Origin: a virus
Reading direction: 5' to 3' (one strand)
DNA length: 60,810 nt
Virus record (IMG/VR): IMGVR_UViG_3300009545_000007
Coordinates: 1-60,810 of that record
The position numbers and the translations under genes are program-made. Positions 1-7,812 of this stretch are shown here, one piece after another. The notes beneath the pieces are model-generated. The model was not told the origin of the DNA and ran no database searches. It was given only the letters and a program-made list of their open reading frames with translations. Positions within the stretch are counted from its first letter, which is position 1. Each line of letters opens with the position of its first letter.

Positions 1-123
1 ACCGCTGGTGCGTTATCGGGTGGTTCCAATGCCCCGCTAATCCGGGTAGTTTCGGACAACGCCAACAACTCTAGCCTGCAAGCCAATCAGGTGGTAGCGA
101 GTTACCTTAACCCATTCGTAGCA
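1..123. repeat. Terminal redundancy, copy 1 (contig closure overlap)
   Basis: These 123 bases recur exactly at 60688-60810, and the reading frame of the capsid gene continues through the overlap. This is what an assembler leaves when a circular or circularly permuted molecule is written linearly. It is more likely an assembly overlap than a biological terminal repeat, because it falls in the middle of the major capsid gene. Confidence 0.93.
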
Positions 124-390
124 GGCCAGCCGCAGGTTATCCCGGTGATGATTCACCCAACCTTACCGGCCGGTACTATCTTGGGATGGTCTGACGATTT
201 GCCCTTGCAGTATCAGGACTCGAATGTGCCGAACGTGGCTGAAATCAAAGCTCGCCAGGATTACTACGAGATTGATTGGCCGCAAGTAACCCGTGAGTAC
301 CGGAGCGGTGTTTACACTGAGGAAGTATTGACGATATACGCACCTTTTGCCCTCGGCGTAATCAACAACATTACCCCTGGTCTTACTTAG
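1..390 (+). CDS. Major capsid protein, 3' part (gene crosses the contig ends)
   Basis: C-terminal 129 codons of the capsid gene that begins at 59578. Base 1 is codon position 1 and corresponds to base 60688, giving a joined protein of 499 aa. The part here starts within the duplicated segment and ends at a TAG at 388-390. It includes residues such as 'YLNPFVAGQPQVIPVM' and 'TILGWSDDLPLQYQDS', which fit the P-domain/A-domain end of HK97-fold capsid proteins. The assignment rests mainly on position after the portal and prohead protease genes. The next gene begins 21 bases downstream with a clear AAAGGGAG ribosome binding site. Confidence 0.85.
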   Translation, partial: TAGALSGGSNAPLIRVVSDNANNSSLQANQVVASYLNPFVAGQPQVIPVMIHPTLPAGTILGWSDDLPLQYQDSNVPNVAEIKARQDYYEIDWPQVTREYRSGVYTEEVLTIYAPFALGVINNITPGLT

Positions 391-411
391 TCTTAAAGGG
401 AGTAACGAGCC

Positions 412-942
412 ATGTCTATACAGTACGCAGGTCAGGGTGCTCCTTCTAACGGCACTAGCGGTACGCGGGCAAGTGATGTGTATTTTGGTGATTATTATTA
501 CGATGTCACCAATGGCATCCAGTACCAGAATACCAGCCTTACCCCGCTTAGCCCAACCTGGACAAAAGTCAGCGCCTTAAACAGCGCTGGCAATTCCAGC
601 ATTAGCGGTAGTTTGACGGTGGCAGGCGCTACTGTCAACACCCCTGACACCACTCAAGTGGTGACGGTAGCCTCTACGATTGCGGTTGACGCTTCCTTGA
701 TTTTGATTAGCAGCGCCTCCGCTTTAACGATCACGGCTCACCCCGCGATTGCTACAAGCGGGGTAGCTACCGGCACTCGTATTATTGTCAAAAACACCAA
801 TGCGTCAAACGCTATCACCCTAACCGATGATGGCACCGATAGCGGTAGCAAAATCAAGGTCCGGTCTAGCACGACTATTGCGATGGCGGCGGGCCTTACT
901 TACCAGTTTGTCTTTGATGGTACAAATTGGATTGTCACTTAA
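412..942 (+). CDS. Putative capsid decoration / structural protein
   Basis: 176 aa, rich in Ser, Thr, Ala and Gly, with no membrane segment. The N-terminal third (about residues 20-50) has the 'DVYFGDYYYDVTNGIQYQN' type of sequence seen in phage fibre and decoration proteins. The rest predicts as beta-strands with alternating T/V and ends in a 'TYQFVFDGTNWIVT' strand common in fibre and head-fibre proteins. It lies directly after the major capsid gene, where head decoration or head-fibre genes usually sit. AAAGGGAG at 395-402 sets the ATG. The role is inferred from position and composition. Confidence 0.5.
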   Translation: MSIQYAGQGAPSNGTSGTRASDVYFGDYYYDVTNGIQYQNTSLTPLSPTWTKVSALNSAGNSSISGSLTVAGATVNTPDTTQVVTVASTIAVDASLILISSASALTITAHPAIATSGVATGTRIIVKNTNASNAITLTDDGTDSGSKIKVRSSTTIAMAAGLTYQFVFDGTNWIVT

Positions 943-964
943 TCAATAGGGTAATGGTGGCGCT

Positions 965-1711
965 GTGAGTTTTGACCCAACAACCGTAATCGGGCAGTCA
1001 TATTTGACGGTAAACCAATTCAAACAAATGGCTTCGGCTTTCGGTTGTGGCGGCGCCACCATTACTTTGTTCAGTGATATTGAAATCCAGGCGGCACTAT
1101 CTGCGGTTTCGAGGGCTATAGAGAATTACACTAATCTTGATTGGTCTGCTAGCCCTCGAACTGAATCACAGAACATTGACCTTTATACCAACCGTATCCG
1201 GGTAGACTTCGCGCCTGTTACCGCTATCAGCGCTGTAACCATTCCCAACTTTGGCGGCACTGTAACGGTTTCGGTGGCTGATTTGAAGGTAAACAATTTA
1301 GAGAACTATATTGAGTTACCGCAATCAGCAATCACGGCCATGAACCTACCAACTCAAAACTACTACGGTAACGCCATTACTAGCCCTTTGGTGTGCCAAA
1401 TTACTTACACCTCGGGGCAAACCTTACCGCCTAAGAACATCTTGACAGCCACGGGCTTTGCTACCGCATGGGTGCTGAATATGGAAGCGGCGAACAGGCA
1501 GACATTACTTGGTTTGAATACTGCGACTACAGGCGAGGATACAACAACCAGGGCGGGCAACGGCTTTGCAGATTTGGCAGACATTGCACTAGCCACGCCC
1601 GGAACGGCAAAGCTTGCGCTGCGCGGAATGGAAAGGGTAGTGCCGAGAGGCTACCCGTCAAGAGGGAACGGTACACTTGGGCGTTACTGGCGCAGCGGGG
1701 GTTACTGCTAA
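965..1711 (+). CDS. Putative head-tail connector (adaptor) protein
   Basis: 248 aa with a GTG start. The N-terminal part has a helix-rich pattern ('LTVNQFKQMASAF...EIQAALSAVSRAIENYTNL') like phage gp6/gp15-type head-tail adaptors, followed by a beta-rich region and a basic C-terminus ('MERVVPRGYPSRGNGTLGRYWR'). It sits between capsid and tail-tube genes, the usual connector position. Its stop overlaps the next start (TAATG at 1709-1713), suggesting translational coupling. No catalytic motif is visible. Confidence 0.55.
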   Translation: MSFDPTTVIGQSYLTVNQFKQMASAFGCGGATITLFSDIEIQAALSAVSRAIENYTNLDWSASPRTESQNIDLYTNRIRVDFAPVTAISAVTIPNFGGTVTVSVADLKVNNLENYIELPQSAITAMNLPTQNYYGNAITSPLVCQITYTSGQTLPPKNILTATGFATAWVLNMEAANRQTLLGLNTATTGEDTTTRAGNGFADLADIALATPGTAKLALRGMERVVPRGYPSRGNGTLGRYWRSGGYC

Positions 1712-2049
1712 TGTCGGTTTCAAAACCTAACAGCACAGTAACCCTAAAGAGCGCTGACGGTACGGTACTGGTAGCCAGCGCCATTTCATCTATTCAGCCA
1801 GTGACGGCAAAGGATTTGGCAAAGTTACTAGCGGGACAGGATTTAATCAATACCATCTCGGTAAAGATATTTTGCGACATCCCAACCAACGTTAGTTATG
1901 TGCCAAGCCAAGGCGATTACGCCACGATTAATACCTGCCCAACCGCTCCGATGTGGGTAACTGATTGGGATTTTGAAGTGGTAGAACCTCATCCAGGGGT
2001 TAGGCCGCACTTGACACTTTATTGTTACCGAAAGATTACAACACCCTAA
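1711..2049 (+). CDS. Hypothetical head-tail joining protein
   Basis: 112 aa. The ATG at 1711 shares its A with the stop of the previous gene (TAATG), which selects this start over longer upstream readings. Sequence is mixed beta/alpha with no recognised motif. Between an adaptor-like gene and a gene of tail-terminator size, it could be the head-closure (stopper) protein. That is inferred from gene order only. Confidence 0.5.
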   Translation: MSVSKPNSTVTLKSADGTVLVASAISSIQPVTAKDLAKLLAGQDLINTISVKIFCDIPTNVSYVPSQGDYATINTCPTAPMWVTDWDFEVVEPHPGVRPHLTLYCYRKITTP

Positions 2050-2585
2050 TGGCAACCGCTTTTACAACCAAGATTGAGAAATACATCTCGGACTATATAG
2101 CGACTATTGCTAAAGTAGGTGGCGCTAACCTTGACCCTGATTTGTCCACTAACCAGCAGCTTTTAAGCACTGATTACGGCTACGGCATATTGCAGCAAGA
2201 ACGCAAGTTAGGGGCGTTGGTAAGGGTTGAATATGTCCTCAAGGAAAAGAATGAGGATGCAGGCGGCATGGGCGATGGCGGGCGTGACGAATGGGCTTAC
2301 GGGCGCATATTGGTTCATGGGCTGTCTAAGCTTAATACCAGCCCAAGAGCAGCTGGTATTGATGCCAAGATGATAGATCAAGTGACTTTCTTGCATCTGT
2401 TGGGTAAAGGACCGGGCGATACAGGTTTTCAGTCCAGCACTACACCAGCCCGCGAGTTTGCCGAAATCCTTAACCATCTTAGAACCGAGTATTGGATAAG
2501 CAGTGATACCGGCACAGATAATACGTTCGTGGGAATGTTTACCCAAACCTGGCAAGTAAACGGGCAGGCTTTAGGGATAGCGTAA
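2049..2585 (+). CDS. Hypothetical tail terminator-position protein
   Basis: 178 aa. The ATG at 2049 overlaps the preceding TAA (TAATG), so the four genes from capsid decoration onward are tightly coupled. The protein is soluble, with an acidic glycine-rich stretch near residues 70-85 and a predicted alpha/beta pattern. Its place immediately before the tail tube gene and its size fit a tail terminator or tail completion protein, but no family motif was recognised. Confidence 0.45.
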   Translation: MATAFTTKIEKYISDYIATIAKVGGANLDPDLSTNQQLLSTDYGYGILQQERKLGALVRVEYVLKEKNEDAGGMGDGGRDEWAYGRILVHGLSKLNTSPRAAGIDAKMIDQVTFLHLLGKGPGDTGFQSSTTPAREFAEILNHLRTEYWISSDTGTDNTFVGMFTQTWQVNGQALGIA

Positions 2586-2679
2586 GAAAACTGACCGGGC
2601 AGTATATCCCGGTAAACGATGGGCCAAAAGCTCATAAATCGGGGCGCATGTCGCTTCTTGCACGAAAGGATTTAATCAA
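2586..2679 (+). promoter_or_regulatory. Leader of the tail tube gene: hairpin plus shared GCACGAAAGG box
   Basis: ACCGGG and CCCGGT, separated by 8 nt, form a hairpin near the start of this gap. Further down CTTCTTGCACGAAAGG (2654-2669) places a GAAAGG ribosome binding site 10 nt before the ATG. The same GCACGAAA(G/C)GG box precedes the major capsid gene (59555-59569) and the tail tip gene (12388-12404). A GGCCAAAAGC string at about 2623 is also shared with the capsid leader. Confidence 0.5.
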
Positions 2680-4353
2680 ATGACAGTAACCGCAGCGTCG
2701 AAGCTTTTTGCTTCGCCTACGTCCATAATTGCAATCGGGCGGCAAGTAGCGCAAGGTTCACCCCGCCTCGCAAACCTTTACAAACTTGTAGAAATGCAAG
2801 TCACCCCCAAGCACGACTCGAATATGTCTGACCGGGGGATTGAAGTTGGCTCTAACAGCATCACCCAACGGCGTAGCCAAAAAGAGAGCTTTATGCCGGA
2901 GGTGGACATTTCAGGCCATCTTACGGTTGGAGCCGCTCAAAACTTGCGCCTTATGAACGGGTATATGCCGCTCACCGAAGGCACCGACCCCGGAAGCCCT
3001 ATCGCAACCACCCTGAGCGCTGCTATCACTACCCGTCACCAGAAATATGCCGCGCTCACCGATGTAACCGGACTAGTGGTGGGTGATTGGCTACAGATTG
3101 GGGCGCTTACTACCCCTGGTAGTCCGGTGCAGGCCGACAAAGTGGAGGTGCATGAAATAGTCTCGATTGGCGCAACCAGCGCAGTACAGGTCATCAAGCT
3201 ATGGGCCACGGGCGGCACCTTCACGGTAAGCTTTGGCGGGCAAACTACTTCGGCTCTTGCCTATAATATTACGGGGCCAAACCTACAAACTGCTTTACGC
3301 GGTTTATCCAGCATTGGCGCGAGTAACATTAACGTGAGCGCCATATCCGGTAGCGGCACCTACGCTGACCCTTATGTGTGGACTTGCACCTTTGCCGGTT
3401 CTTTGGCAAGCCTCAATCAGGCTGTAATGACCGTTGACGGTTCTAGCCTCACTCCGGTAGCCACCACGACCGCTAGAGGCTCAGGCGTGTATGTCAGGGA
3501 GACCGTTGTAGGTTGTGCCGCTTCGCAGGTAGCTTTCAAGGGTGGGGTGCTTTACACCTACGCGACCGCTACGGCTGTAAAAAAGGTAGACAACGCCAAA
3601 GCCTGTACTACCTACGAACTACATATTCAACCTGACAACTTGCTTGACGGCGATCTCTACACCATTTATTACCGGATCGCTAATCCTGATATTACTATCG
3701 AGGGCATATTGTACGATGTGGCGGCGGGTGGTATTAACCCCTCATTCCAAACCGGCTCAATCGCTACTGTATCGAGTCAGGCTAAAGCCCTGATAGTCGA
3801 TAGAACCCCCGGCAAGATGGAATCTATCTACGCCACCCTGATTGCTGACCCTTCGGACGTAACCGTGAATAACACTCGAGGCAGTTTTAGCCTTTTGAGT
3901 AACACCTATGATGCGCCCCAGTCCATCAACTTTCAGGAAGCCGCAGAGCTTTATGATGATGTGGTGCTGACCAAGTATTACAAGCAATCGAACGTCCACA
4001 TTGGCTTTACCATTACGGCCTCCACGGGCGGCAAGTTCGTCAAAGACTTCTTTGACCAAATCATATTCAATGGTGCTTCCAGTTACACCGTTAGCGATGT
4101 GATACCGGAAGCTGCTTTGAACTTCACGGCACTTTCTTCCCACTCGATTAGTACGGGCGTTTACTACGAACAATCCCTGGTAGCCCCTAACTGCCAGTTT
4201 GCCGGGTACAATCCTGAACTCAGCACCAACCAACCAGTGATGGGCAATATTGAGCTTTGCAAGATTGTGGTAAACGAAAGTACGGGGGCGGAAGCCTGGT
4301 ACTGGAAAGCGGTTAATACCTGTACCAGCGACGTTTACTCAGCTAACTACTAG
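2680..4353 (+). CDS. Major tail (tube) protein
   Basis: 557 aa. The N-terminal 100 residues and the last 180 have the strand-rich pattern of siphophage tail tube proteins ('VEMQVTPKHDSNMSDRGIEVGSN', 'FMPEVDISGHLTVG'). Between them sits a long beta-rich insertion (about residues 110-290) that probably projects from the tube as a decoration domain. It is preceded by connector genes and followed by small chaperone-type genes and the tape measure. The strong leader box also suits a major structural protein. The tube assignment is good; the insertion domain fold is unknown. Confidence 0.7.
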   Translation: MTVTAASKLFASPTSIIAIGRQVAQGSPRLANLYKLVEMQVTPKHDSNMSDRGIEVGSNSITQRRSQKESFMPEVDISGHLTVGAAQNLRLMNGYMPLTEGTDPGSPIATTLSAAITTRHQKYAALTDVTGLVVGDWLQIGALTTPGSPVQADKVEVHEIVSIGATSAVQVIKLWATGGTFTVSFGGQTTSALAYNITGPNLQTALRGLSSIGASNINVSAISGSGTYADPYVWTCTFAGSLASLNQAVMTVDGSSLTPVATTTARGSGVYVRETVVGCAASQVAFKGGVLYTYATATAVKKVDNAKACTTYELHIQPDNLLDGDLYTIYYRIANPDITIEGILYDVAAGGINPSFQTGSIATVSSQAKALIVDRTPGKMESIYATLIADPSDVTVNNTRGSFSLLSNTYDAPQSINFQEAAELYDDVVLTKYYKQSNVHIGFTITASTGGKFVKDFFDQIIFNGASSYTVSDVIPEAALNFTALSSHSISTGVYYEQSLVAPNCQFAGYNPELSTNQPVMGNIELCKIVVNESTGAEAWYWKAVNTCTSDVYSANY

Positions 4354-4361
4354 GAGAAATT

Positions 4362-4577
4362 ATGACCGAGACAACATCTTTGCTTGGTGAGATAAATGTT
4401 CTTTTTGAGGAAATCAAACTACACGACTTCAATGATGAGTTTGATTTAGTCCACATGAAAGAAGATCTCATCAGGCAAAAGGTGTTGGAACTGATAGCAG
4501 GCGGGTTTCACAACCCAACGTGGTTAGCTAAAAGGGCGTTAACTACTAGCGAGTTAGGTTCACCACGAAGGTTTTAG
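4362..4577 (+). CDS. Hypothetical small protein after tail tube
   Basis: 71 aa, acidic and helical in the first 50 residues, ending in a short basic tail. TAGGAGAAATT just upstream gives a clear ribosome binding site 8 bases after the tail tube stop. Position suggests a tail assembly accessory protein. No family recognised. Confidence 0.5.
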   Translation: MTETTSLLGEINVLFEEIKLHDFNDEFDLVHMKEDLIRQKVLELIAGGFHNPTWLAKRALTTSELGSPRRF

Positions 4578-4645
4578 CGATTAGCCGGGTTAGCAAAGGG
4601 CTGGCCCGGTAGTAAGTTTTAGGGAGAGAATGGTAGGTTATTGCG

Positions 4646-4765
4646 ATGAGTGACAAGGACAAAGAGGCATTATTAGCCATTTTCAAAGAGGGCTTGAGTA
4701 AACCCTTTTTGTGGCAAATTTTCAAGATGCGTTCTGATTATCGCAAAATCCTAAAGCAGCAGTAA
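4646..4765 (+). CDS. Very small hypothetical protein
   Basis: 39 aa (starts MSDKDKEALLAIF, ends YRKILKQQ), highly charged and predicted as one or two helices. It lies in the same direction between two chaperone-region genes. GGGAGAG precedes a nearby ATG, but the ribosome binding site for this start is weak. It could be a real micro-protein or a chance reading frame. Confidence 0.35.
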   Translation: MSDKDKEALLAIFKEGLSKPFLWQIFKMRSDYRKILKQQ

Positions 4766-4779
4766 GGGAGAATGGGAAA

Positions 4780-4950
4780 ATGAAAACATATTTAGATGGC
4801 AAAATTTCCTCTGCCAAAAAGAAATTAAAGCGCCTCCTAAAAGAGCGTGACTTAATACGCCAGTATAATCGGGCGGTTGGTGATGCATTCCGGCAAGCTG
4901 AACGAGCTAAAGCCGATTTAGAACGGGAGGCAAAGCGATGCACCAATTAA
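4780..4950 (+). CDS. Small lysine-rich helical protein
   Basis: 56 aa, basic and almost fully helical (starts MKTYLDGKISSAKKKLKRLL), likely coiled coil. TAAGGGAGAATGGGAAA supplies a ribosome binding site. Its last 13 bases overlap the start of the next gene in another frame, a typical coupled arrangement. Function unknown. Confidence 0.5.
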   Translation: MKTYLDGKISSAKKKLKRLLKERDLIRQYNRAVGDAFRQAERAKADLEREAKRCTN

Positions 4951-5567
4951 ACTCAAAGGTAGTTGAAGCACTTGGCTACCGCTGGACGCTCAGCAGTGTC
5001 GATATAGCAGCCGAGCAAGGCAGGGCACAACTCGAATCCGAAGTTCGCGCCTATTTAGGTTCATTGTCTCGCCCAGCTTCACGTTATGGCGCTAATGCTC
5101 TTTTAAGCGGTTATTACCCTGATATATTATCCGCAACCGAAAAACTAGAGTTATGGGAAATTCCCCTACCGGATGAAGAAACCACTGAAGGGCATTGGTC
5201 CGATGTTACTGACACAGTGCTGGACTGGTTTTTTGATGTAGACGGGTGGATTAAATTTGTCCGTGGGCAGATGGAAAAGAGCAAGGCTAAAGAACTTTCT
5301 GATCTGTGGAAAGTAGCTAAAGATCTTAACCCTGGCTGGTATCCAGAAATAACCCTAAAAGATGCCGACGAGGAAACCAAAAAGGCTTCCCAAGAGCTTG
5401 ATAAGATGGCGGCGTTTGTAGATAGCCCGGATGATAGCCCGCACCCTGATACCGCTAAAGCCGCAGAAAATGCCGCAAAAGTGGCTGACCATGTAGAAAC
5501 CAAAGCTAAGGAGGCTGGCAAAGTCGGCCCCGTTACCTTTCGTGGAAAGAGCAAAGGCGCGGCGTAA
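4938..5567 (+). CDS. Putative tail assembly chaperone, N-terminal frame
   Basis: 209 aa, acidic and helix-rich, ending in an Ala/Lys-rich coil. It lies between the tail tube gene and the virion morphogenesis gene and overlaps the next, out-of-frame gene by 26 nt. That is the architecture of the lambda gpG/gpGT chaperone pair. AAGGAGG at 5508-5514 sits inside the gene shortly before the overlap. The downstream frame is +1 relative to this one, so a classical -1 slip would not join them. The chaperone role is inferred from context. Confidence 0.5.
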   Translation: MHQLNSKVVEALGYRWTLSSVDIAAEQGRAQLESEVRAYLGSLSRPASRYGANALLSGYYPDILSATEKLELWEIPLPDEETTEGHWSDVTDTVLDWFFDVDGWIKFVRGQMEKSKAKELSDLWKVAKDLNPGWYPEITLKDADEETKKASQELDKMAAFVDSPDDSPHPDTAKAAENAAKVADHVETKAKEAGKVGPVTFRGKSKGAA

Positions 5568-5880
5568 CGGCTCCAATCGCTACCAGAATCTAAAGCTACT
5601 TGAGAGTAAGGCGCAAGAGGCCACGTTAATTCACGAGCTTTCACTACTTGCGCCCTTCAACCCGGCAGACCTGCGGCTATATCAGCTTATGGAAACCTTT
5701 GATTGGAAGTATCTACCGGACGACTTACAACGGCAAAACGCTGGACTTATGTCAAGGCTCATGAATATTAAGTTAGCTTACCAGATTGCAGACGACTTCT
5801 TAGAGATTGGCGAAAAGGCTCAAAGGCAACTAGAAACGATGCAAGGCTTTTTCAATAACGCAGCAAACAAAGATGAGTAA
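5542..5880 (+). CDS. Putative tail assembly chaperone, C-terminal frame
   Basis: 112 aa from a GTG at 5542, with no proper ribosome binding site at the usual distance. The frame is open upstream only to 5497. The protein is helical ('DLRLYQLMETFDWKYLPDDLQRQ') and resembles small proteins encoded after tail chaperone genes. It may be made independently by coupling at the overlap, or as a +1 frameshift extension of the previous protein. Confidence 0.5.
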   Translation: MERAKARRNGSNRYQNLKLLESKAQEATLIHELSLLAPFNPADLRLYQLMETFDWKYLPDDLQRQNAGLMSRLMNIKLAYQIADDFLEIGEKAQRQLETMQGFFNNAANKDE

Positions 5881-6361
5881 CCTAGTCATAAAACTTGATA
5901 AGTTGCCCGGTGGGTTCCTTGATGAAAAGAAGCTTGAGGCCGGAATGAAGCCAGCGCTTGAGGCATGGTCTGCGGGTTTTGTTACGGCAATCGGCAAGGG
6001 CTTTGAAAACCAAAGCACACCGGGCGGCGGTAACTGGAAGCCTTTAAGCCCTGGCTACGCTCAGCGCAAAGCCAAGATGGGCGGCAGTAAGATGTTAGTC
6101 CTGACAGGCAAGTTAAAGAGTGTGGCTATCAATCCAAAAAAGCAGCTTGGTAATAGCGGTGATAGTGGGTCAGGGCAATCCTCAAACGATACTAAAACCA
6201 GTCTCACCATGACGCTTTCAGTCAGTGACCCTAAAGCCGCTACTCATGAATTTGGCCGGGGTAACATTCCAGCCCGCCCGTTTTTTACCGTGACCGGGCA
6301 GGCTAAAGATGATTTGCGAAAAATTGTTCAAGTTGCACTATTCAAGGCGGTTATGGGATGA
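5873..6361 (+). CDS. Virion morphogenesis protein (gpG-like / Phage_tail_S family)
   Basis: 162 aa. The 'NWKPLSPGYAQRKAKMGG' segment followed by 'LVLTGKLKSVA' and the C-terminal 'THEFGRGNIPARPFFTVT' are the signature of the Mu gpG / P2 gpS tail completion family. The HEFG and PARPFF motifs are intact at about residues 125-140. These proteins act in head-tail joining or tail completion. Overlaps of 8 and 4 nt with its neighbours place it in the same operon as the tail genes. Confidence 0.75.
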   Translation: MSNLVIKLDKLPGGFLDEKKLEAGMKPALEAWSAGFVTAIGKGFENQSTPGGGNWKPLSPGYAQRKAKMGGSKMLVLTGKLKSVAINPKKQLGNSGDSGSGQSSNDTKTSLTMTLSVSDPKAATHEFGRGNIPARPFFTVTGQAKDDLRKIVQVALFKAVMG

Positions 6362-6600
6362 ACGAATTAATCAAAACCCACATACTGAAACATAACCCCT
6401 CGCCTGTTTACGGTCACACCCTAGCCGAGATTTATCAAGATGTGGCGGGGCGCTACTGGTTATACAAAACCTGTTCTAAGGCAGGATGCCCCGGCCACCG
6501 GCTCACCAGCCTTTTGGCTTTGCAGGTTCAACAGTGGGTAAAAGATGGCGAGGCTATACCTGTTACTAAAACTGTACTGGCTTACTTAGCGGCTTCGTAA
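6358..6600 (+). CDS. Hypothetical protein
   Basis: 80 aa, starting ATGA-overlapped with the virion morphogenesis gene. It contains 'YWLYKTCSKAGCPGHRL', where two cysteines and a histidine might bind metal, then helical sequence. Its 3' end overlaps by 19 bases the 3' end of a gene on the opposite strand. Function unknown. Confidence 0.45.
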   Translation: MNELIKTHILKHNPSPVYGHTLAEIYQDVAGRYWLYKTCSKAGCPGHRLTSLLALQVQQWVKDGEAIPVTKTVLAYLAAS

Positions 6601-6872
6601 TCATCTTCGATCAGCTTAACTTTAAGCACCTCGATAGTAATTTTAACCGTAGTACAGTCTGGTATGCTGTTTTTCTGTAAGAAATCTTTAAGCCCGATTA
6701 CATGGTAAGCAAAACCCCAACTATCGGTATAACCGTCTGTTATTTCGCCCTCAAAAATAAATTGTTTACCCACCCAAGTATTATTTAAGTTTTTGCGGAT
6801 TTCATCACGTTCAGTTTGAAATTTTCTATCCTTCATTTCGAGGTAAGCTTGTTCTATCTCTGCGTCTGTCAT
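6582..6872 (-). CDS. Hypothetical protein, lone leftward gene inside the tail module
   Basis: 96 aa, charged, with an N-terminal helix and a predicted beta-rich body containing 'WVGKQFIFEGEITDGYTDSWG'. It is AT-richer than surrounding tail genes and transcribed against them, as expected for a moron acquired as its own transcription unit. An extended -10-like TGCTATAAT lies upstream on its strand at about 6920. Function unknown. Confidence 0.5.
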   Translation of the reverse strand: MTDAEIEQAYLEMKDRKFQTERDEIRKNLNNTWVGKQFIFEGEITDGYTDSWGFAYHVIGLKDFLQKNSIPDCTTVKITIEVLKVKLIEDDYEAAK

Positions 6873-6954
6873 AAAGCACCTTGACTTGTTGTGTTAAATT
6901 ATAAATTAGATGAATTAATTATAGCATATTTTAAATCAGCTTAAAGAGGCAAAT

Positions 6955-7683
6955 ATGAATACAGCAGATCTCCAAGTGTTCAACCAGGCCGTACAACTTG
7001 CCAACTCCGGTAACAAACTCCAAGCCCACAGTCAGTTAAAAACCCTTCAACCACAAAACCCCATAGACCCTAACCTTTTAATGTGGCTTGCCTTTACCTC
7101 GCCTAGCCCATATGAAGCTGAAAACTACCTGAATAACCTATTGATGGCAGACCCTAATAACTCGAATATTCCTGCTATTCGTGGCTGGCTAAACGAGCAA
7201 AAAGCGCTCATGCCGGTAGCCCCGCAACCGATTAGAGTACAGCCACCGCAGCCACTTAGACCTCCCAAAGTTCAATCACGGCGTTCCTTTAGCCCGTTAT
7301 TGTTTGGCGGCATTGCGGTACTGGTAGCGCTGGTTATAGCGGTTGTACTGTTTATCAGGGCACAACCTGCGCCGCTACCGGCCGATGGCGAGTATGTAAA
7401 CTATAGCAGCGATAGAGAACTTATCACCCGGTCCTCAGTAGGCCAGCATGTACGGGTGCCTGCTACCATTGATTATGTTCCACCGGGGGATAAAGAGGAA
7501 ACCTTTACTTTGAATGGTTCTTACGGGCTGGTTGACTCTGGTATTATTCTGCGGATACCGGATGATAACAAACGCAATGTGTCGTTCAAGACTGGCAAAA
7601 ATGTTTACTTTGGACTAGTCACGGGGCGTGAGACTATCGAGGGTAAACCGTATCTTGTGATAGAGGTTGAGCAGGTCAAATAA
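6955..7683 (+). CDS. TPR-like membrane-anchored protein (moron candidate)
   Basis: 242 aa. Residues 1-75 form TPR-like helices ('LANSGNKLQAHSQLKTLQ', 'PNLLMWLAFTSPSPYEAENY'), then a Pro-rich linker and a single membrane helix at about 117-136 ('LFGGIAVLVALVIAVVLFI'). A C-terminal beta domain of about 100 residues with an OB-like pattern follows. The N-terminal repeat resembles bacterial, notably Chloroflexota, TPR proteins rather than a tail protein. With its divergent neighbour at 6582 it looks like a host-derived insert that alters the cell during infection or lysogeny. Exact role unknown. Confidence 0.55.
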   Translation: MNTADLQVFNQAVQLANSGNKLQAHSQLKTLQPQNPIDPNLLMWLAFTSPSPYEAENYLNNLLMADPNNSNIPAIRGWLNEQKALMPVAPQPIRVQPPQPLRPPKVQSRRSFSPLLFGGIAVLVALVIAVVLFIRAQPAPLPADGEYVNYSSDRELITRSSVGQHVRVPATIDYVPPGDKEETFTLNGSYGLVDSGIILRIPDDNKRNVSFKTGKNVYFGLVTGRETIEGKPYLVIEVEQVK

Positions 7684-7684
7684 C

Positions 7685-7712
7685 TTGATTTATTACCTTA
7701 ATATGTTACAAT
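7685..7712 (+). promoter_or_regulatory. Promoter upstream of the tape measure gene
   Basis: TTGATT (7685-7690), a 16-nt spacer and TACAAT (7707-7712) make a good sigma-70 type promoter. It lies immediately after the moron gene stop. Transcripts would begin near 7719 and meet the hairpin at 7772-7806 before reaching the tape measure start. A 10-nt palindrome ACGTATACGT at about 7740 lies between them. Confidence 0.55.
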
Positions 7713-7771
7713 GATGTTGTAAATATATCTTTCCACCCAACGTATACGTGCCCTTCGTCCTTTGTGATTTA

Positions 7772-7810
7772 GGCCCGTTGGTCAATTATCTAATTGACGG
7801 CGGGCCTTTT
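7772..7810 (+). terminator. Hairpin with short T-run abutting the tape measure start
   Basis: GGCCCG (7772-7777) pairs with CGGGCC (7801-7806) and GTCAATT (7781-7787) with AATTGAC (7792-7798), leaving an ATCT loop and an internal bulge. TTTT follows. This is intrinsic-terminator geometry, but the tape measure ATG follows 2-3 bases after the T-run with no ribosome binding site. It could end a ~90-nt leader RNA or act as an attenuator. Confidence 0.6.
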
Positions 7811-7812
7811 GC

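Noticed and set aside
1-123. Biological direct terminal repeats of a linear phage genome
   Set aside because: The repeat lies in the middle of the capsid gene and has a length typical of an assembly overlap; true terminal repeats would rarely split this gene.
3757-4233. 158-codon minus-strand frame inside the tail tube gene
   Set aside because: Antisense to a well-supported structural gene, no promoter or ribosome site, and no recognisable domain.
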